Below the pieces are notes generated by a model. The model did no database searches and was not told the DNA's origin. It worked only from the letters and a program-made list of their open reading frames with translations. From the NCBI GenBank assembly GCA_016165875.1, contig JABBOT010000002.1:38343868-38407867 (forward strand): 64,000 nucleotides of DNA, written 5' to 3'. Below, piece by piece: positions 1 to 12,300 of this stretch. The number at the start of each line of letters is the position of its first letter. Position 1 is the first letter of the stretch. Source of the stretch: Acanthopleura granulata (lineage: Eukaryota; Mollusca; Polyplacophora; Chitonida; Chitonidae). Both the position numbers and the translations under genes were made by a program.

Positions 1-1177
1 TTGCCTCTGCGGCTGCCACGTGATTGTTAATGTTTAATGGTGCCCTTCTCTGCAAAACAATGCCAGCATTACATCAGAGGAACTGGCCCGTCACCACCAG
101 CTATACTGGGTGATCGATAACCAACAGAAGAAAGACTTTATATATAGCCAGGATAGGGTGGACAGGACCATAACCCTGTTGGTCTGCCATATACGTATAT
201 AGCGACGTCAGCTAATATAGACTATAAATATATATAGTTAAGATACACGACAAAACAGATATTAGCCTGTACATTCAACACCAAACCACTAATGTATACT
301 GTGTTTTTGTTGTTTCCAATTTCAGACTGTGGATTACCTTTATGAAAAGAAACACTCATGTTTGTGAGCATGGTTAGACGGTTTATTAGAGTGATCGCCA
401 TGCTCTGATTGGCCCCAACAGAACTGATCTCTCCAATCGATATCATCGTGTGTGTCTTTTTGTGCTCCCCCTGTAGGTAAATAGCAACTTTCTTCTTTTG
501 TGGACTGTTGCAGGACGAAAACAGGCTTATTTACACGTTGTGGTGCTCATACCACACAGGACACTCTTCACAGTCGCGTTGTACGACCAATTGTTTGCTG
601 TGTGTTTATTTGGAGACCAGATATCTGTCTGTGTTAGCTTGCACTGAACTTTTGATTGATTTCCTATGCACCCGGGAGTTGTGACCGCGCATAGCGAAGA
701 ACATCATGTGCACGTAATGGTGCACGCGTCCATGCGTGCGCGTATACCGGACTTGGCAGTTGGTGGGCAACTGGAGTGGTTGGGCGGAGAGGGTGTAAAC
801 GTACGCCACTCTATACCTGTCAACGGGGCCGTGGTTTAGCTCGGGTAAGTGCCAATCAAGATAAAGGAAATAGCTCTACACTGACGTATACTGCCGACAC
901 AGTCTTTACTGAAGGCAGCACGAGTCGGGAAGTTAAGTTGACTTTTGTTAAACCTGGGTCGTACTGAGAGGCCCTTAAACATCCGTTGGTCGGTGAACTT
1001 TACTGCTGAGTGGCATCAACACCAGGTGTCAACGTTATATATATCGCGACAAGAAGCCAGTCGACATTTTAAAGGTATTTATTGGCCAGTGTTTGTCTTT
1101 GGACACCTTAGGGGCGCCTATAAAGGTCATGTTTGTTTGAGGAGATTGCCGAATTGACAGGAGCTTGAACAAACAGG
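1..1177. other. Intergenic, no gene seen
   Basis: No reading frame here resembles a known protein and no convincing exon with matched splice sites was found. The last 200 bases form the promoter side of the ankyrin-repeat gene. The only notable motif is the TATA-like run just before that gene. Confidence 0.6.
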
Positions 1178-1186
1178 TATATATAT
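1178..1186 (+). promoter_or_regulatory. TATA-like box of the ankyrin-repeat gene
   Basis: An alternating TATATATAA run lies about 75 bases before the ATG at 1252. A start of transcription about 30 bases downstream would leave a leader of roughly 40 nt. This fits an intronless gene but is unproven, because TA runs are common in this AT-rich DNA. Confidence 0.4.
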
Positions 1187-1251
1187 AACTATACCGCTGC
1201 CAGGTAAACTGCGAAGACACTGGGTGTAGGGACTTGAATGAGGAGTCAAAC

Positions 1252-2661
1252 ATGGTGAAGTTGGAACGGTACCCCGAAAAGCCAGTCAGATGGCCAGTGG
1301 AAGAAAGATGGGGCCAACAACTCTCGCCTTTAGTAAGGAAACTCTTTGACGCCATCTCGAAGTGTCATTACAAGAAACTGAAGTACCTCCTGCAGAACTG
1401 CTGCGCAAAGATCACGTCCCGCAACCAGTACGGCCACACCGTCCTCATTGCGGCACTGCACATCCCAGAGGATGACCGACGTTCTCGAATGTTTAGATAT
1501 CTGATTAGACAAGGAGCTAACCCTCTAACAAAGGATGTCGCTTTTGAGAGAAGCTGTCTGCTTTGGGCCTGTGTCTTGGCACGTTGTGAAGAAACACGGT
1601 ATTTGCTTGAGGAGTATTCCGGAGAACTTGATATCACTGAGACGGACACTGATGGCATAACAGCGCTGCATCACGCCGTCATGACAGGCTCAATGGACAT
1701 TGTCCGGATGTTGATTGAAGTTTTCGACAAATTTCGTTTGTCCGTCGACATTCCGGACCGCCTTGGTCTCACGCCCTACATGCAAGCTCGCCGCCTGGGT
1801 CATTATGAGATCGCACAAGTTCTTAAAAAAGATGGCCGCGCAAGCCCTCACAGGAGAGATCCCGTTTGGTTTATGACCGGTTCCGAGTGGAGCCAAATAG
1901 GTAGGAAGGAAAGACAGGATGAACGTTTGGAGCGACTGAGGAAAGACATTGCCTGGACCAAGGTGTTAGGACGAGCACCTCAGCTGCAGAAAGGTTACGG
2001 TTTACCAATAGGGCGGAAGGATTTGAGTGAAACAAAGCTACCACCGATTCCAGCTGAGGAAGTGGAGAGTGCTATTTTATCTGAGCCTGTCCAAGACGGA
2101 AAGTCCACGTCCTTGAGTAACAGAAGCTTGCCAGAAAATCTGTTAGACAGAGAGACGAACAACAATAAGACCCAAACTGCTCATAAACTGACATACAGCC
2201 TCATGGACATGACCGAAAAAGGCCGTAGGGTTAAACATTTCCACAAAAGTGAGAGTGTGGATAAGTCAGAATTGAGTGTTCTGGAAGGCCTTAGCTCAAT
2301 GCTGGAAGTTCTTGTGACGCAAACTTCAGGATCGTTCCGAAAATCGGCAGAGAGGCCTGAGATAGTACCGGAAGTTATATTAAAATCGAAGAAGCCCAAA
2401 GTGTCCTCGTTAGCCATTGTGATGGGGAAGAAGCGTGGTGATAGATCACGAAGGTCCCGCTTGGACCGCCGAGACACACAGAGAGGTAGGCTGACCGTCA
2501 TAGAAGAGGTTCGACCGACAAGCAAAGACAGGCGCGGCTCGAGGAGAAATGACGACAACACGACTAGATCGAAATCACAGGCCACCAACATGTCCGCTGA
2601 GCAGCAGGATTCCTCCTGGCTCAGACCAACTGTTCTACCTGAAATAAACGTTAGCGGATAG
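1252..2661 (+). CDS. Ankyrin-repeat protein with basic C-terminal tail (469 aa), single exon
   Basis: An uninterrupted frame of 469 codons ends in TAG. The start is the ATG at 1252, which has a good context (A at -3, G at +4). The frame stays open a few codons further upstream but without an ATG. Residues about 28-197 carry degenerate ankyrin repeats, with cores such as DGITALHHAVMTGSMDIVRML and LGLTPYMQARRLGHYEIAQVL. Residues 200-300 are mixed charge, including RKERQDERLERLRKDIAW, probably helical. The last 90 residues are rich in Arg, Lys and Ser (GKKRGDRSRRSRLDRRD), which would suit nucleic-acid or partner binding or a nuclear signal. There is no signal peptide or membrane segment. Short ankyrin domains of this kind mediate protein-protein contacts. 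The layout loosely recalls ANKRD34-type proteins, but I cannot assign an orthologue. Being intronless beside intron-rich neighbours could mean a retrocopy origin. Confidence 0.85.
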   Translation: MVKLERYPEKPVRWPVEERWGQQLSPLVRKLFDAISKCHYKKLKYLLQNCCAKITSRNQYGHTVLIAALHIPEDDRRSRMFRYLIRQGANPLTKDVAFERSCLLWACVLARCEETRYLLEEYSGELDITETDTDGITALHHAVMTGSMDIVRMLIEVFDKFRLSVDIPDRLGLTPYMQARRLGHYEIAQVLKKDGRASPHRRDPVWFMTGSEWSQIGRKERQDERLERLRKDIAWTKVLGRAPQLQKGYGLPIGRKDLSETKLPPIPAEEVESAILSEPVQDGKSTSLSNRSLPENLLDRETNNNKTQTAHKLTYSLMDMTEKGRRVKHFHKSESVDKSELSVLEGLSSMLEVLVTQTSGSFRKSAERPEIVPEVILKSKKPKVSSLAIVMGKKRGDRSRRSRLDRRDTQRGRLTVIEEVRPTSKDRRGSRRNDDNTTRSKSQATNMSAEQQDSSWLRPTVLPEINVSG

Positions 2662-2975
2662 CTTCCATGACAACATGTATAGATAATGACAAAAGTGATC
2701 TAAGAAATTTGTTTTGTACACTGTCATGTGTCCATTTCAATTCATTTAAAAGATGTTAATCATTAAATTTTCATGGCAAAGTGTTTAATTTCAATTTTTA
2801 TTTGAAACATGCTAAAACTGTATGTATCAATTTGTACAGATGACAAAAAATGCATGTGTGATACATATACAATGAAAACTGTGATATGCAGATATTATTG
2901 CTAGATTTGCTGTGCAAAGGCTCATGTATGTTTACCAATGTTTTGTTGTCGCAAATATTTATATATGTTTGAGAT

Positions 2976-2985
2976 AATAAATAAA
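2976..2985 (+). terminator. Polyadenylation signals of the ankyrin-repeat gene
   Basis: Two overlapping AATAAA hexamers (2976-2981 and 2980-2985) lie about 315 bases after the stop codon in AT-rich DNA, as expected for a 3' UTR end. Confidence 0.55.
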
Positions 2986-3125
2986 ATGGTGACTTACAGT
3001 TTCACAATGAAACAAATGAAAGGGATGCCAGTTCACACAACTTAATAATCATAAAGCTTTGGAAAGTGTTTGAACACATTTGTCAATGTTGTTATTGCAA
3101 AAAAAATAACGCCTGATATTAATAT

Positions 3126-3271
3126 TTATTCATTGATCTATTTATTTATACTTTACGTCGTACTCCAGAATATTTCACTCACACAAAGGCGACCAGCATT
3201 ACAGTGAAAAGAAACCTGGCATAGCCCGCTGAAACCCACGATCCGTATATTGCTGACAGACATTCCCACTT
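3126..3271 (-). repeat. SINE fragment, 3' part
   Basis: Starts with ATTTATT-type tail sequence, then reads as the reverse complement of the 3' half of the SINE seen intact at 31214-31477: the TTTACGTCGTACTC..GAATATTTCACT block, the AGCATTA block and the CTGACAGAC block. The tRNA-like head is missing. Confidence 0.75.
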
Positions 3272-3589
3272 GATTAGGTCCAATATTAATATACACAACG
3301 AACTTAATTTAGGATCCCTCTAGTTTTAACTGCGACGATTTTGTACACTTGGGATTAATCTTGTCCTGTATAAAAAAAAGAATGTAAAATGCGATTGGTT
3401 GAGAACCGTGTGACCTTTTGGCTAATGAAAAACGACAAAATGATTGGAATCCATGTGTTTTAATAACACACATGCATTTCGGTCATCACTGGGTTCGATG
3501 TGAAACAATGGCTTTACAAGTATGGTTCTGGAGTGAGCAGCTTTGAAGCAGTGGTTGAAATTACTCAATGAAAACGTTATTTGGTATCT

Positions 3590-3840
3590 CGCAAAGCGTT
3601 TTACGCCAATTTCGGGTGTATCCTCCGTGTACCTGGATGACAACCTGAACCTTTCTCCTCATACCACCTGTCAGCCTCATGATACTCTGAAGGGGAAGTC
3701 GCTGCCATTCTTTGTGCAAGGCAGCTTCCAGTTGGGACAGATCATCTCAGCTGGATCCCTCGCTTGCACACGTCGACCAATCATGTCCCAGATATGCTCC
3801 AGAGGGTTGAGATCAGGGCTCATTCAAGGCCAAGAAATCA
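3590..3840 (-). pseudogene. Tc1/mariner transposase remnant (C-terminal part)
   Basis: Translated from the minus strand, 3840-3740 gives SPDLNPLEHIWDMIGRR followed by QARDPAEM. This is the hallmark block around the last catalytic Glu of Tc1-like DD34E transposases. The frame then shifts, and a second frame gives the usual C-terminal pattern of Tc1 elements (SIMRL, then MRRKVQVVIQVHGG). The N-terminal domains, the first two catalytic Asp residues and terminal inverted repeats were not found nearby. It is a short, frameshifted, dead copy. Confidence 0.85.
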
Positions 3841-3844
3841 CTCG

Positions 3845-6800
3845 AAGTAGTGAATAACTGACAAAGTTGTGGAGAAAGTGGTGATTATAAGGAATTACGC
3901 ATCGTTTTGTTGTTGTAGTAAATACAGCGTAAATTGCAAATTCATCCCTCCAACTATTTATAAAGTCATTTGTGGATTAGCGATAGTACCTAAAACTTTG
4001 TCATTATATGGGAAGGTTTTATCTCAGGCATATAGTCTTAAACAATACACTTTATCTCCCGTATCGCACAAAGCGAGGAGAATTTTTTGATTTATCTGTC
4101 TATTATATTTTCATTTTCATGTTTTATTTATTTGTTTATTGCATTGTTGTTGCAATGCTCAGCAATCGACTGTGATCTACTTTATGCGTGGAGGGTAGAG
4201 GGATGCACGGAGTAAACCTTTGGCAAGTTACTGACATACCTTCCCACCCGTGGGGAACAAATATGTACATCGTGCATACTTTGGTGGAATGCAAGTTGTA
4301 TTCGGTCTATATATCTACGCAAACGTCACGCAAGGCTCGTGCACTGTTTATTGCCTACAAGGCCTTAAAAACAATGGGAATGATGAAACCTACAAATTCC
4401 ATGTCCAGTGCAAGGGTTGAGCTCACACACCGTGTTGTGTGATTGAAAAGAAAATTTCTTAGCACTAGACGGACAAGAGCGGACAGCGCTCTCTTTGCAT
4501 GTATCCATGTATAGTCCGATTTTGAAAAAGAAATGTGTGCAGATTTAACCATACTGACTCAATCAGTGCTTTGCATATTTAGAGAGTTATAACTGTCTGA
4601 ATTTGCTTGTTCTCCTATATACATATATATCGATCAACAATCTGGCCACTATACCCAGCAGGTTGAATCTCTGCTTCCTTGGACGGTGTCTTAGCGGGCA
4701 CATGTTTATTACAGACCGGTTCCAAGCTGTCCCTACAAATTGTCATACCTCTTCGGCGAAATCGTATATATAATTTATTTAGTTCACAGGTACTAGCGTA
4801 CAGCAAAAGCGAACAAAGAAAGATTTCATATTGGAACTGGCACGCTCTCGACAGACATGATGTTCATTTAATAGCTCTATATGGTGAAGAGTGTTCATAC
4901 AATCATTCTGGACTCAAAGAAATTCAATATGTTGACTCCCGTGGTATATATGAATAACGTTTGGAACTTCATTTATTCAAGATAGGTCGCTTTGGCACAA
5001 GTTATATCTATTACTAACATTCCAATTATTTTAACACTACACACGCACGTCAGCAAACCAGACAATAAAAACTCTGCGCATGCAGTTTATGAAGCATGTT
5101 ATAGGAATATGGGTCGTGATTGGGCTTTTAAGAGCCAGTATAAAGGCGGACAGGCCAGGGACCTTTCGTATACATACTAGCTTAACTACGGCAGGTACGA
5201 TACCTACAATAACAACTATGCTTTAGTCTGCATATCGGAACTGCCGGAGATACGTCTTTCACTGAACAACAGCTTATTGACACTGAACAAAACATAGGCC
5301 AGAGTACGATGGAAGTAAACAGGTCAAAAAGGGGTCGAGCTGAAATCAAGTATAAAGAGTCTAATTTGTGTATTCTCACCAAGTCTGAATGGTGGGTTTA
5401 GCCGGTATAAACTTGTCACACTGGCCTTTTCCATAGGTTAACAACAGACTTTAAAGTAATCGATGGCGTTGAATACAGTGTTTGTTCTTGAACAGTCCTC
5501 CCAAGAATGACCTACCAGTGTATAGCTGTAATAAAAGGGACAGTCTTCAAGCACTAGCCCATTTTTAAAGCAAATTTCATCCATGTGCAAATTAAAGCCA
5601 ACAGATTCAAAATGACGCGGTTACGGTGCCTGTTTACCACAGACACTGTGTGATTATCCGTTGTTCACGGTAGGTTTTTTTCCGGCAGTCTTGATGAAGA
5701 AGAAAATTTGAAACAGTCATGATTCAGCCACAATTGCTAACATGCCGTTTATCAGTTAAATCATCTTAAGAATAAGTCTTAAACCATACCAATGATTATT
5801 TAGTCTATATATTTCCTTGTTGTTTAACGTCACACTCAAGAATTTTTCATTAATACGATGGCGGTTATAGTGCTATGGGTGGAGAAAACCACCAACCCTC
5901 AGCAAGTTAATGAACTTTCTCACGTGAGAGGCACGGATATGCGTAACAAACTGTTGGAATCAAGAAAGTTAATTGGTTGGCAATGAACCTTAGCCTGAAC
6001 AAATGGTCATTCGAGAGACGTCGAAAGCTTATCGATCCTAGATCCCATGCCGGGATCAAGCTCATACGTCGTGTGTTCCTGTCATGTAAAAAGCGCCTTT
6101 TATCACTTGGCCACGATATGCTTTCCGCGGAAGATAGATGGATATGTTTACAGACTATATCAATCTGAGGCCCACGTGTGAATGTCACGCAGACATTACC
6201 TAAAGGTGACGGTTGTGGGTCAAAATATGAATGCAATAGCGACATCGTCAGAACAAATATCCAGTTCTGGTTCTTCCGGGCATCGTTTTAAGTAAGGTTT
6301 GTTAGCTACCTGGCAATCGATGGTTTACTGCTGCCAGTTCTATTTTCTTCGCACATAAACCCCCACAGCTGTTATATGAGAAAAGTTTTTGTGCACGACG
6401 CACATCTATGAAATAAAGTACACAATATTATTTGCCGAAGTTCGGCGAATGGTCCACGTATCGTAGCGATGTAGTCAGTGTGCCTGATACGCATAGTGAC
6501 GGTTTGAGGTCCAGAAGTGAATGATGCAGCGATAATCATTACAGATGTACGTAGGGCAAGCACCACCAGTGAATGATACAGCGACGGTGGAGGCGGGGAT
6601 GCTTAAGTTATTGTGAGGACATCGCGAGGTCATGGATCTTTACCTTGCCAACCAGATGCGATTGGTATTGTTTCCATGAAACCAAAACTCAAGCTAACCC
6701 CATCTTCGTTTTATCAAGTCAGACACTTCGCCAACATTAACGATTTTTTTTTTGTGTGCAGAAAACGAAGTCATAAAGGCGTAATGATACATGAAGAGCC

Positions 6801-8200
6801 AACCCATGAATGGCCGCCTAAATATGAATGCGTGGCGTAACTACACCATCAGAACGAGGTTGAGTTTGGGTAATGCTTTGCTTTCGGCACGTACACACTC
6901 CAGAAATCGCTAGGTTTATTTGAACCCTTTATGTGAGGAACACACAGAAAAAAAGCATTATGATAACGAAGACGCTGAGCAGCATTTATTCAGTAATACT
7001 TTCAATTTCCAGGAATAAACTGAATTTAACCCACTGTTCACAGTTTCTCATCACTACTCTTCTTGCACTCCCTCATATACACGCTTCATTCGCAAATTCA
7101 AACAAATTTACAGACAAGTTAAAAACAACTTAACGCAGATCCTCCAAATATTCTGGAAGAATGTAAAATAACCTCAGCGCTTAACACATAAGCAAAATAA
7201 GGATTAGAAAAATTAAAAGCAAGTACACTGATATGTACAAACATAACAGAATTCTATATACCATAATGCAATGGTACAAAAAAATCTCCCTCCACAAATT
7301 TTCTAGTACTCATCTTGACAGAAAATTGAGTGTCCGAAACAGAGAAATCAAAGGAACCAGTACCCATTTACCTACACCACTAGTTGTCTATCAACTATCA
7401 AATTATATTTGGTGTGAAAAAATTCCTTTGAAAATAATTACCTACCATGTAGATGTAAAATCACCAGCCAACGCAGTCACTCCATCAACAATTAACGGCT
7501 AAAAAGTCATTTCAAGCATTTCTTAGAATGATAATCTGTGCAATAGGCGCGCTACTTCTTTTAAATCAGACCTATCCAATTAATGCATTACATATCTGTA
7601 AACTCCATGTTCTCATTAGGACGGCATTTTATTACAGAATGCCATGGCAATCATGATTAACCTGAAAATGCAACAGGGTAATCACAGTCATTGCGACTAT
7701 TCCGGCAGAACTGTCACGACAAAGCCGTAACTTTCTTGCACACTCTTATAAAATCTAACACGCTTTCAATGGTTCTGCCAGGTACAGGAAGTTGGCCCTT
7801 GTGGAAATCACCCCCCCCCCCCCGCTTTCCCATGTATTCACATCGTTTGCAAATTTTATTCTACCTTTCATGCAGTCTAATTTTTGGTGTTACATTATAT
7901 AAATGCATCCATTCATGTGCCTGAGTAGTTTCATGTAAATTTGGTGACAAGCTTTTTGCCCCGCAGGGTACTATCTGCATAAATGTACTCAGCATACAAT
8001 TACGCAGGGAAAAGCTCGTCTAGCACATGCAGTTTGAAAGATGAACACGAAAGGACAAGATGACTTTGTACGTTTCAATTCGAACTTTTTATGACGATGC
8101 TATGCATCATTTATCAGCAACAATGCAAAAATCAAGACTATGGTAAATAAGTACAAAACAGTCTTATAGTTCAGGGTTGTTGAAATTTCAAGTTGAATAT
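3845..8200. other. Intergenic, no gene seen
   Basis: Contains only short frames without family features. A degenerate SINE fragment lies at about 5805-5905 and a run of 13 C at 7811-7823. A few loosely similar stretches recur (for example the GTGAATGATGCAGCGA-like motif near 6520 and 6570). No splice-consistent exons were recognised. Confidence 0.6.
5805..5905 (-). repeat. Degenerate SINE fragment
   Basis: The block TTTAACGTCACACTCAAGAATTTTTCATTAATACGATGGCGG, split by substitutions, matches the 3' region of the window's SINE family. It is old and heavily mutated. Confidence 0.5.
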
Positions 8201-9340
8201 TGTCTGCTAACGGGTGATACTAAAAGCAGAATTACTTGAGCACTCGGAAATGTTACACTCTAAGAATCTATGAATGTAACAAAGTTTATTTACATTTTTC
8301 AGATCTTTATAGCCATAAAAGCTTCTGTCTTCTTTGTTTCCCTTATCAGCTATGCGTTCGTCTTTCTGACAGGTGGTAATTTCACATCTATATATATATA
8401 AGTAATTCACTGGCCTAGTTGTATTAATAGATTGCCAGCATAACTTCTTATGGATACCCCGACTTAATTATGAATCAAAGAAATGTCTGAAATGACATAT
8501 TAATTGCTAACTATTAATAGTGACTGTGTCAGGCTATAGTTGATAAAGCAAATACTGCCGTAGGTAAATGGGGATAGGTTCCTTTTATTTCTGTTTCAGA
8601 CAAACCCTCTCCCAATGGGGATGCTGGAAAATTTTTGCACTTCCTTAACATTAAGTTCTTTATCCTTTAACTGTTGCTGGTTTCATGAAGCGCATATTAA
8701 ACTATAATTTCACACATATGAAACCAACTTAACAACACTGATGTCACTTCTTCATGTGTAACTTCAATTATCATTTTAAATGCCTTCATTATTGATGTCT
8801 AATCAGGACATCTGTGAATTTGAACTCCTAAATTAAGGGATGTGATGCTATCAATGAAATAAATTGTAAGTTTTTTCAGAGCAACTCTGTAATGATACCT
8901 GTGTAAGTCAGATTTCTGACTATGAAATGTTTTCTGTGATCATTGAATACACCTTAACAACTGTTACTTCAAGGCTTGCAGCACTTTGCACAATACCATC
9001 ACCAGAGATTTGGCATTTATAGCTGAAAATTGGAGATGCATCTAATTTTGAAAAACAGGACAAGGCTCAATACCCCACTCTCACAAGGGAGGTAACTGAT
9101 TAAATTACAAGCCGAAAATGGCAATGTTTTCAATAATCACGTGATGTAATGAAGTATACATATGTGAAATGGTAGACAAATCAGACAGTATGTAAATTAT
9201 ATTGTCAACTGAAACCCGAATTAAAGCCACATTCAATGATCAGCTTGCAGTATGGATTTGTGTGAGTGTGTATGGATTCATACGGATGTGTACGAGTGTA
9301 CAGGAAGCACCATGATATATGCTCAACAAACAGCACCATT

Positions 9341-12300
9341 TCAAAGTTCATCAAATCCTGGCATGGGAAACTTCTCTGCAAACACTTCCACTCGCCCCTT
9401 GATTTCCTGGATTTTGGCTCTCACAGCTTCATCAGTCTCCAGTTTTGTCTTGAATTCTTTCAATGTAGGTCCAGAGCTGGATGCAATTTCTTTGGCAAGA
9501 TTGATTCCTGAGAAAAAAAACAAAAGTGCACATCAAAGTCATCAGATGTACACAAACGTTTACTAACTTTTGCTTCACTTTATTCAAGTTGATAGATACA
9601 TGTATACACAGATAGCATAAAATGTCCACTTTGTTTATCTTTTCTTTTTTACTACATGAGAAAAAAAACAGTATGAACATGAATTTAAAGACAAATCCTT
9701 CATTTCAATCCAACATTTTTGACATTTTCCAATATTACTTTTAATACACAGCAGTCACAACTTCAACTGCTTTACAGTCAGCACTGCACAAATAAATTCC
9801 CTGTGGGAGGATAAACATTACCACCTATGGAGTTTCATACCTTCTATTACTAAGTCCACGACTTTTTCAAAGTCCGGGCCTTTCAAGTTTCTAGAGGTGA
9901 GCGCTGGCGACCCAAACCTCAGTCCGCTCGGCTTCAGGGCACTCTTGTCACCTGGACATGTGTTCTTGTTACAGGCCACGCCTATATCCTCCAACACCTT
10001 CTCCGCCCGGGCGCCATCTAATCCCTGTGGGCGCAGGTCTACCAGGATGAGATGGGTGTCCGTGCCACCTGCACAACAACAGGTAAAATGAAACAGGTGT
10101 GACGTTACAGGTAAGATCTCTGATTTTTATAAATACAGTTCTTAATTAGTAAGAAAAGATGTTACATTTCTGAAGAATTATCGTCATCCCGCTTGAGATT
10201 TTATTCATTTATTTATCTGATTGGTGTTTTACGTCATACTCAAAAATATTTCACTTATACAATGGCGGCCATCATTATGGCAGGAGGAAACCTGGCAGAG
10301 CCCTGGGGAAACACATGACCATCTGGAGGTTGCTGGCAGCCCTTCCCAAGTACGACCAGAGATGAAGCCAGCATGAGCTGGACTTGATTTCACAGTGACC
10401 GCATTGGTGGGAGGCTTCTGGGTCATTACGCTGTGTTAGTGCATTAATCAAATAAGCCTTGAGATTTTAGAAACTCAGCCTGATGATACCTGAGACAACA
10501 GTGAAGCCATTCTCCTGGAATCGTTTTGACATGACCTTGGCATTAACCAACACTTGCTGCTGATAAACCTTGAAGGCTGGGGTATTAGCTTCTCTCAGCG
10601 CCACTGCCACAGCTGCAATACAACAGTGCAGGATTCCATTTACGTAAGGTATTAATGTCATTGTTGATTAACTAAGGTGGGTGTTGATTATTTGGCCTTT
10701 CATTTCATTCAAGACGTGCTGACATTGGCCTCTTACTGAGTGGAATTACATAAATTGCTTGTTTGCCATTCAATTCTCAGGCGAACTGCCACTAAGGACT
10801 GTTAAAAAAAACAAAAAACAAAACCAACCATCTATTGCCACAAATATGACAGGAATACAAAGTTAACTTGTAATTCAGCTGAACAATTCTAGAATATGAA
10901 TACTGTGACCTGCTTATTGTAGTGAAACAACCAAAATCTGGCGATATACCGTCTCCCTTGATACACCCAATCCATCATTAACAAATGGATAAAGAAATCT
11001 TTTTCTTTTTTTTTTTCCACAGTGAAATGTAACTATTTAAGAACAAGTCTTATACTGCAAGATCACAATAAAATAAACTACAGAAGTAAAATTTTATGCA
11101 ATAAACTTACAAGATCCAAAATACAGATAGTGCCATTATCTACAGGACAATTCCTCTCAGTCCACCAGTCATGTCATTACCTCACCTGCAATCTGATGGT
11201 TATGAGGTCCTCCCTGTAGCCCTGGGAACACTGCCTCATTAATCCTCTTCTCCAAGTCATACTTCACCTCTGTCCCATTCTTCAGCACCTTCCTAACACC
11301 TAATCAAACAGACAAGGGAGGTAAATCCGATTACCTGACTGGCTTTAGCTGTAAATACATGTACCGTAGTTGTAAGTGATTGAGTTACATTTTCATCTGA
11401 AGATGCTAAATAGCATGAATCGCAATCCTCTTTTCTTACAAAAATCTTACAATCACAAGAACTTGTTTTATTTTTGAGACCAAAATGAACTGCAGTTACA
11501 TCTGCAGTGAATACAGATGAAAGCACCAAAACGGTGAGTGGTCTCCCTTGATCTACCAAAACATTCATTATCAAATGACTAAAATGCTTCTTTTTGGCAG
11601 TGAAAATCAGAACAGAAATCATCAATCAAAGTAAATACAAATAATATTTTTGATCATATTGCAAAAATACACAATTAAGTCACACGTAGTTACCACAGCC
11701 CACTTTCACAAAACTTTGTACATCAATTTTCCCTAACATTTTTTATATACTGCTTTATGGTGTCAACACCCAGACATCCTTTGCCCTCCACCCCCACCCA
11801 CCCAAAAAAGGTAAAGAGAAATATGATTTACAAGTTTTTTTTTTTTTTTTTTTTTTTTTTAAAGCAGCCCATTGTTTCTTTGTTGTCCCAAACTTTCCAT
11901 ACCTTTCCTGTAGAAGATCAACCCTGACCTGGCTCCTCTAAGGGTTTTGTGGGTTGTCGTGGTGACAATATCACAGTGCTCAAACGGGCTAGGGATAACT
12001 CCTGCTGCCACCAAGCCACTGATGTGAGCCATGTCTGCCAACAAGTACGCGTCGTTCTCATCAGCAATCTGCTTAAACCTCTTGTAGTCCAGATGGCGAG
12101 AGTAACAGCTGACGCCTGCAATGTAGAAATATCACTGAATGATAACCTGCTTACATGTACCAAACTACAGATAAAAGCACCCTCTCCTGTGTTTTTCTTG
12201 CTTTTGTTGTTTAAATGCTGCGCAAGATTTCGTACACATGCCTCATTAAAGAGAAGTTGTCGCAAAAGAAAACTGAGGCACTGTTTTTTTTTTTTTTTTA

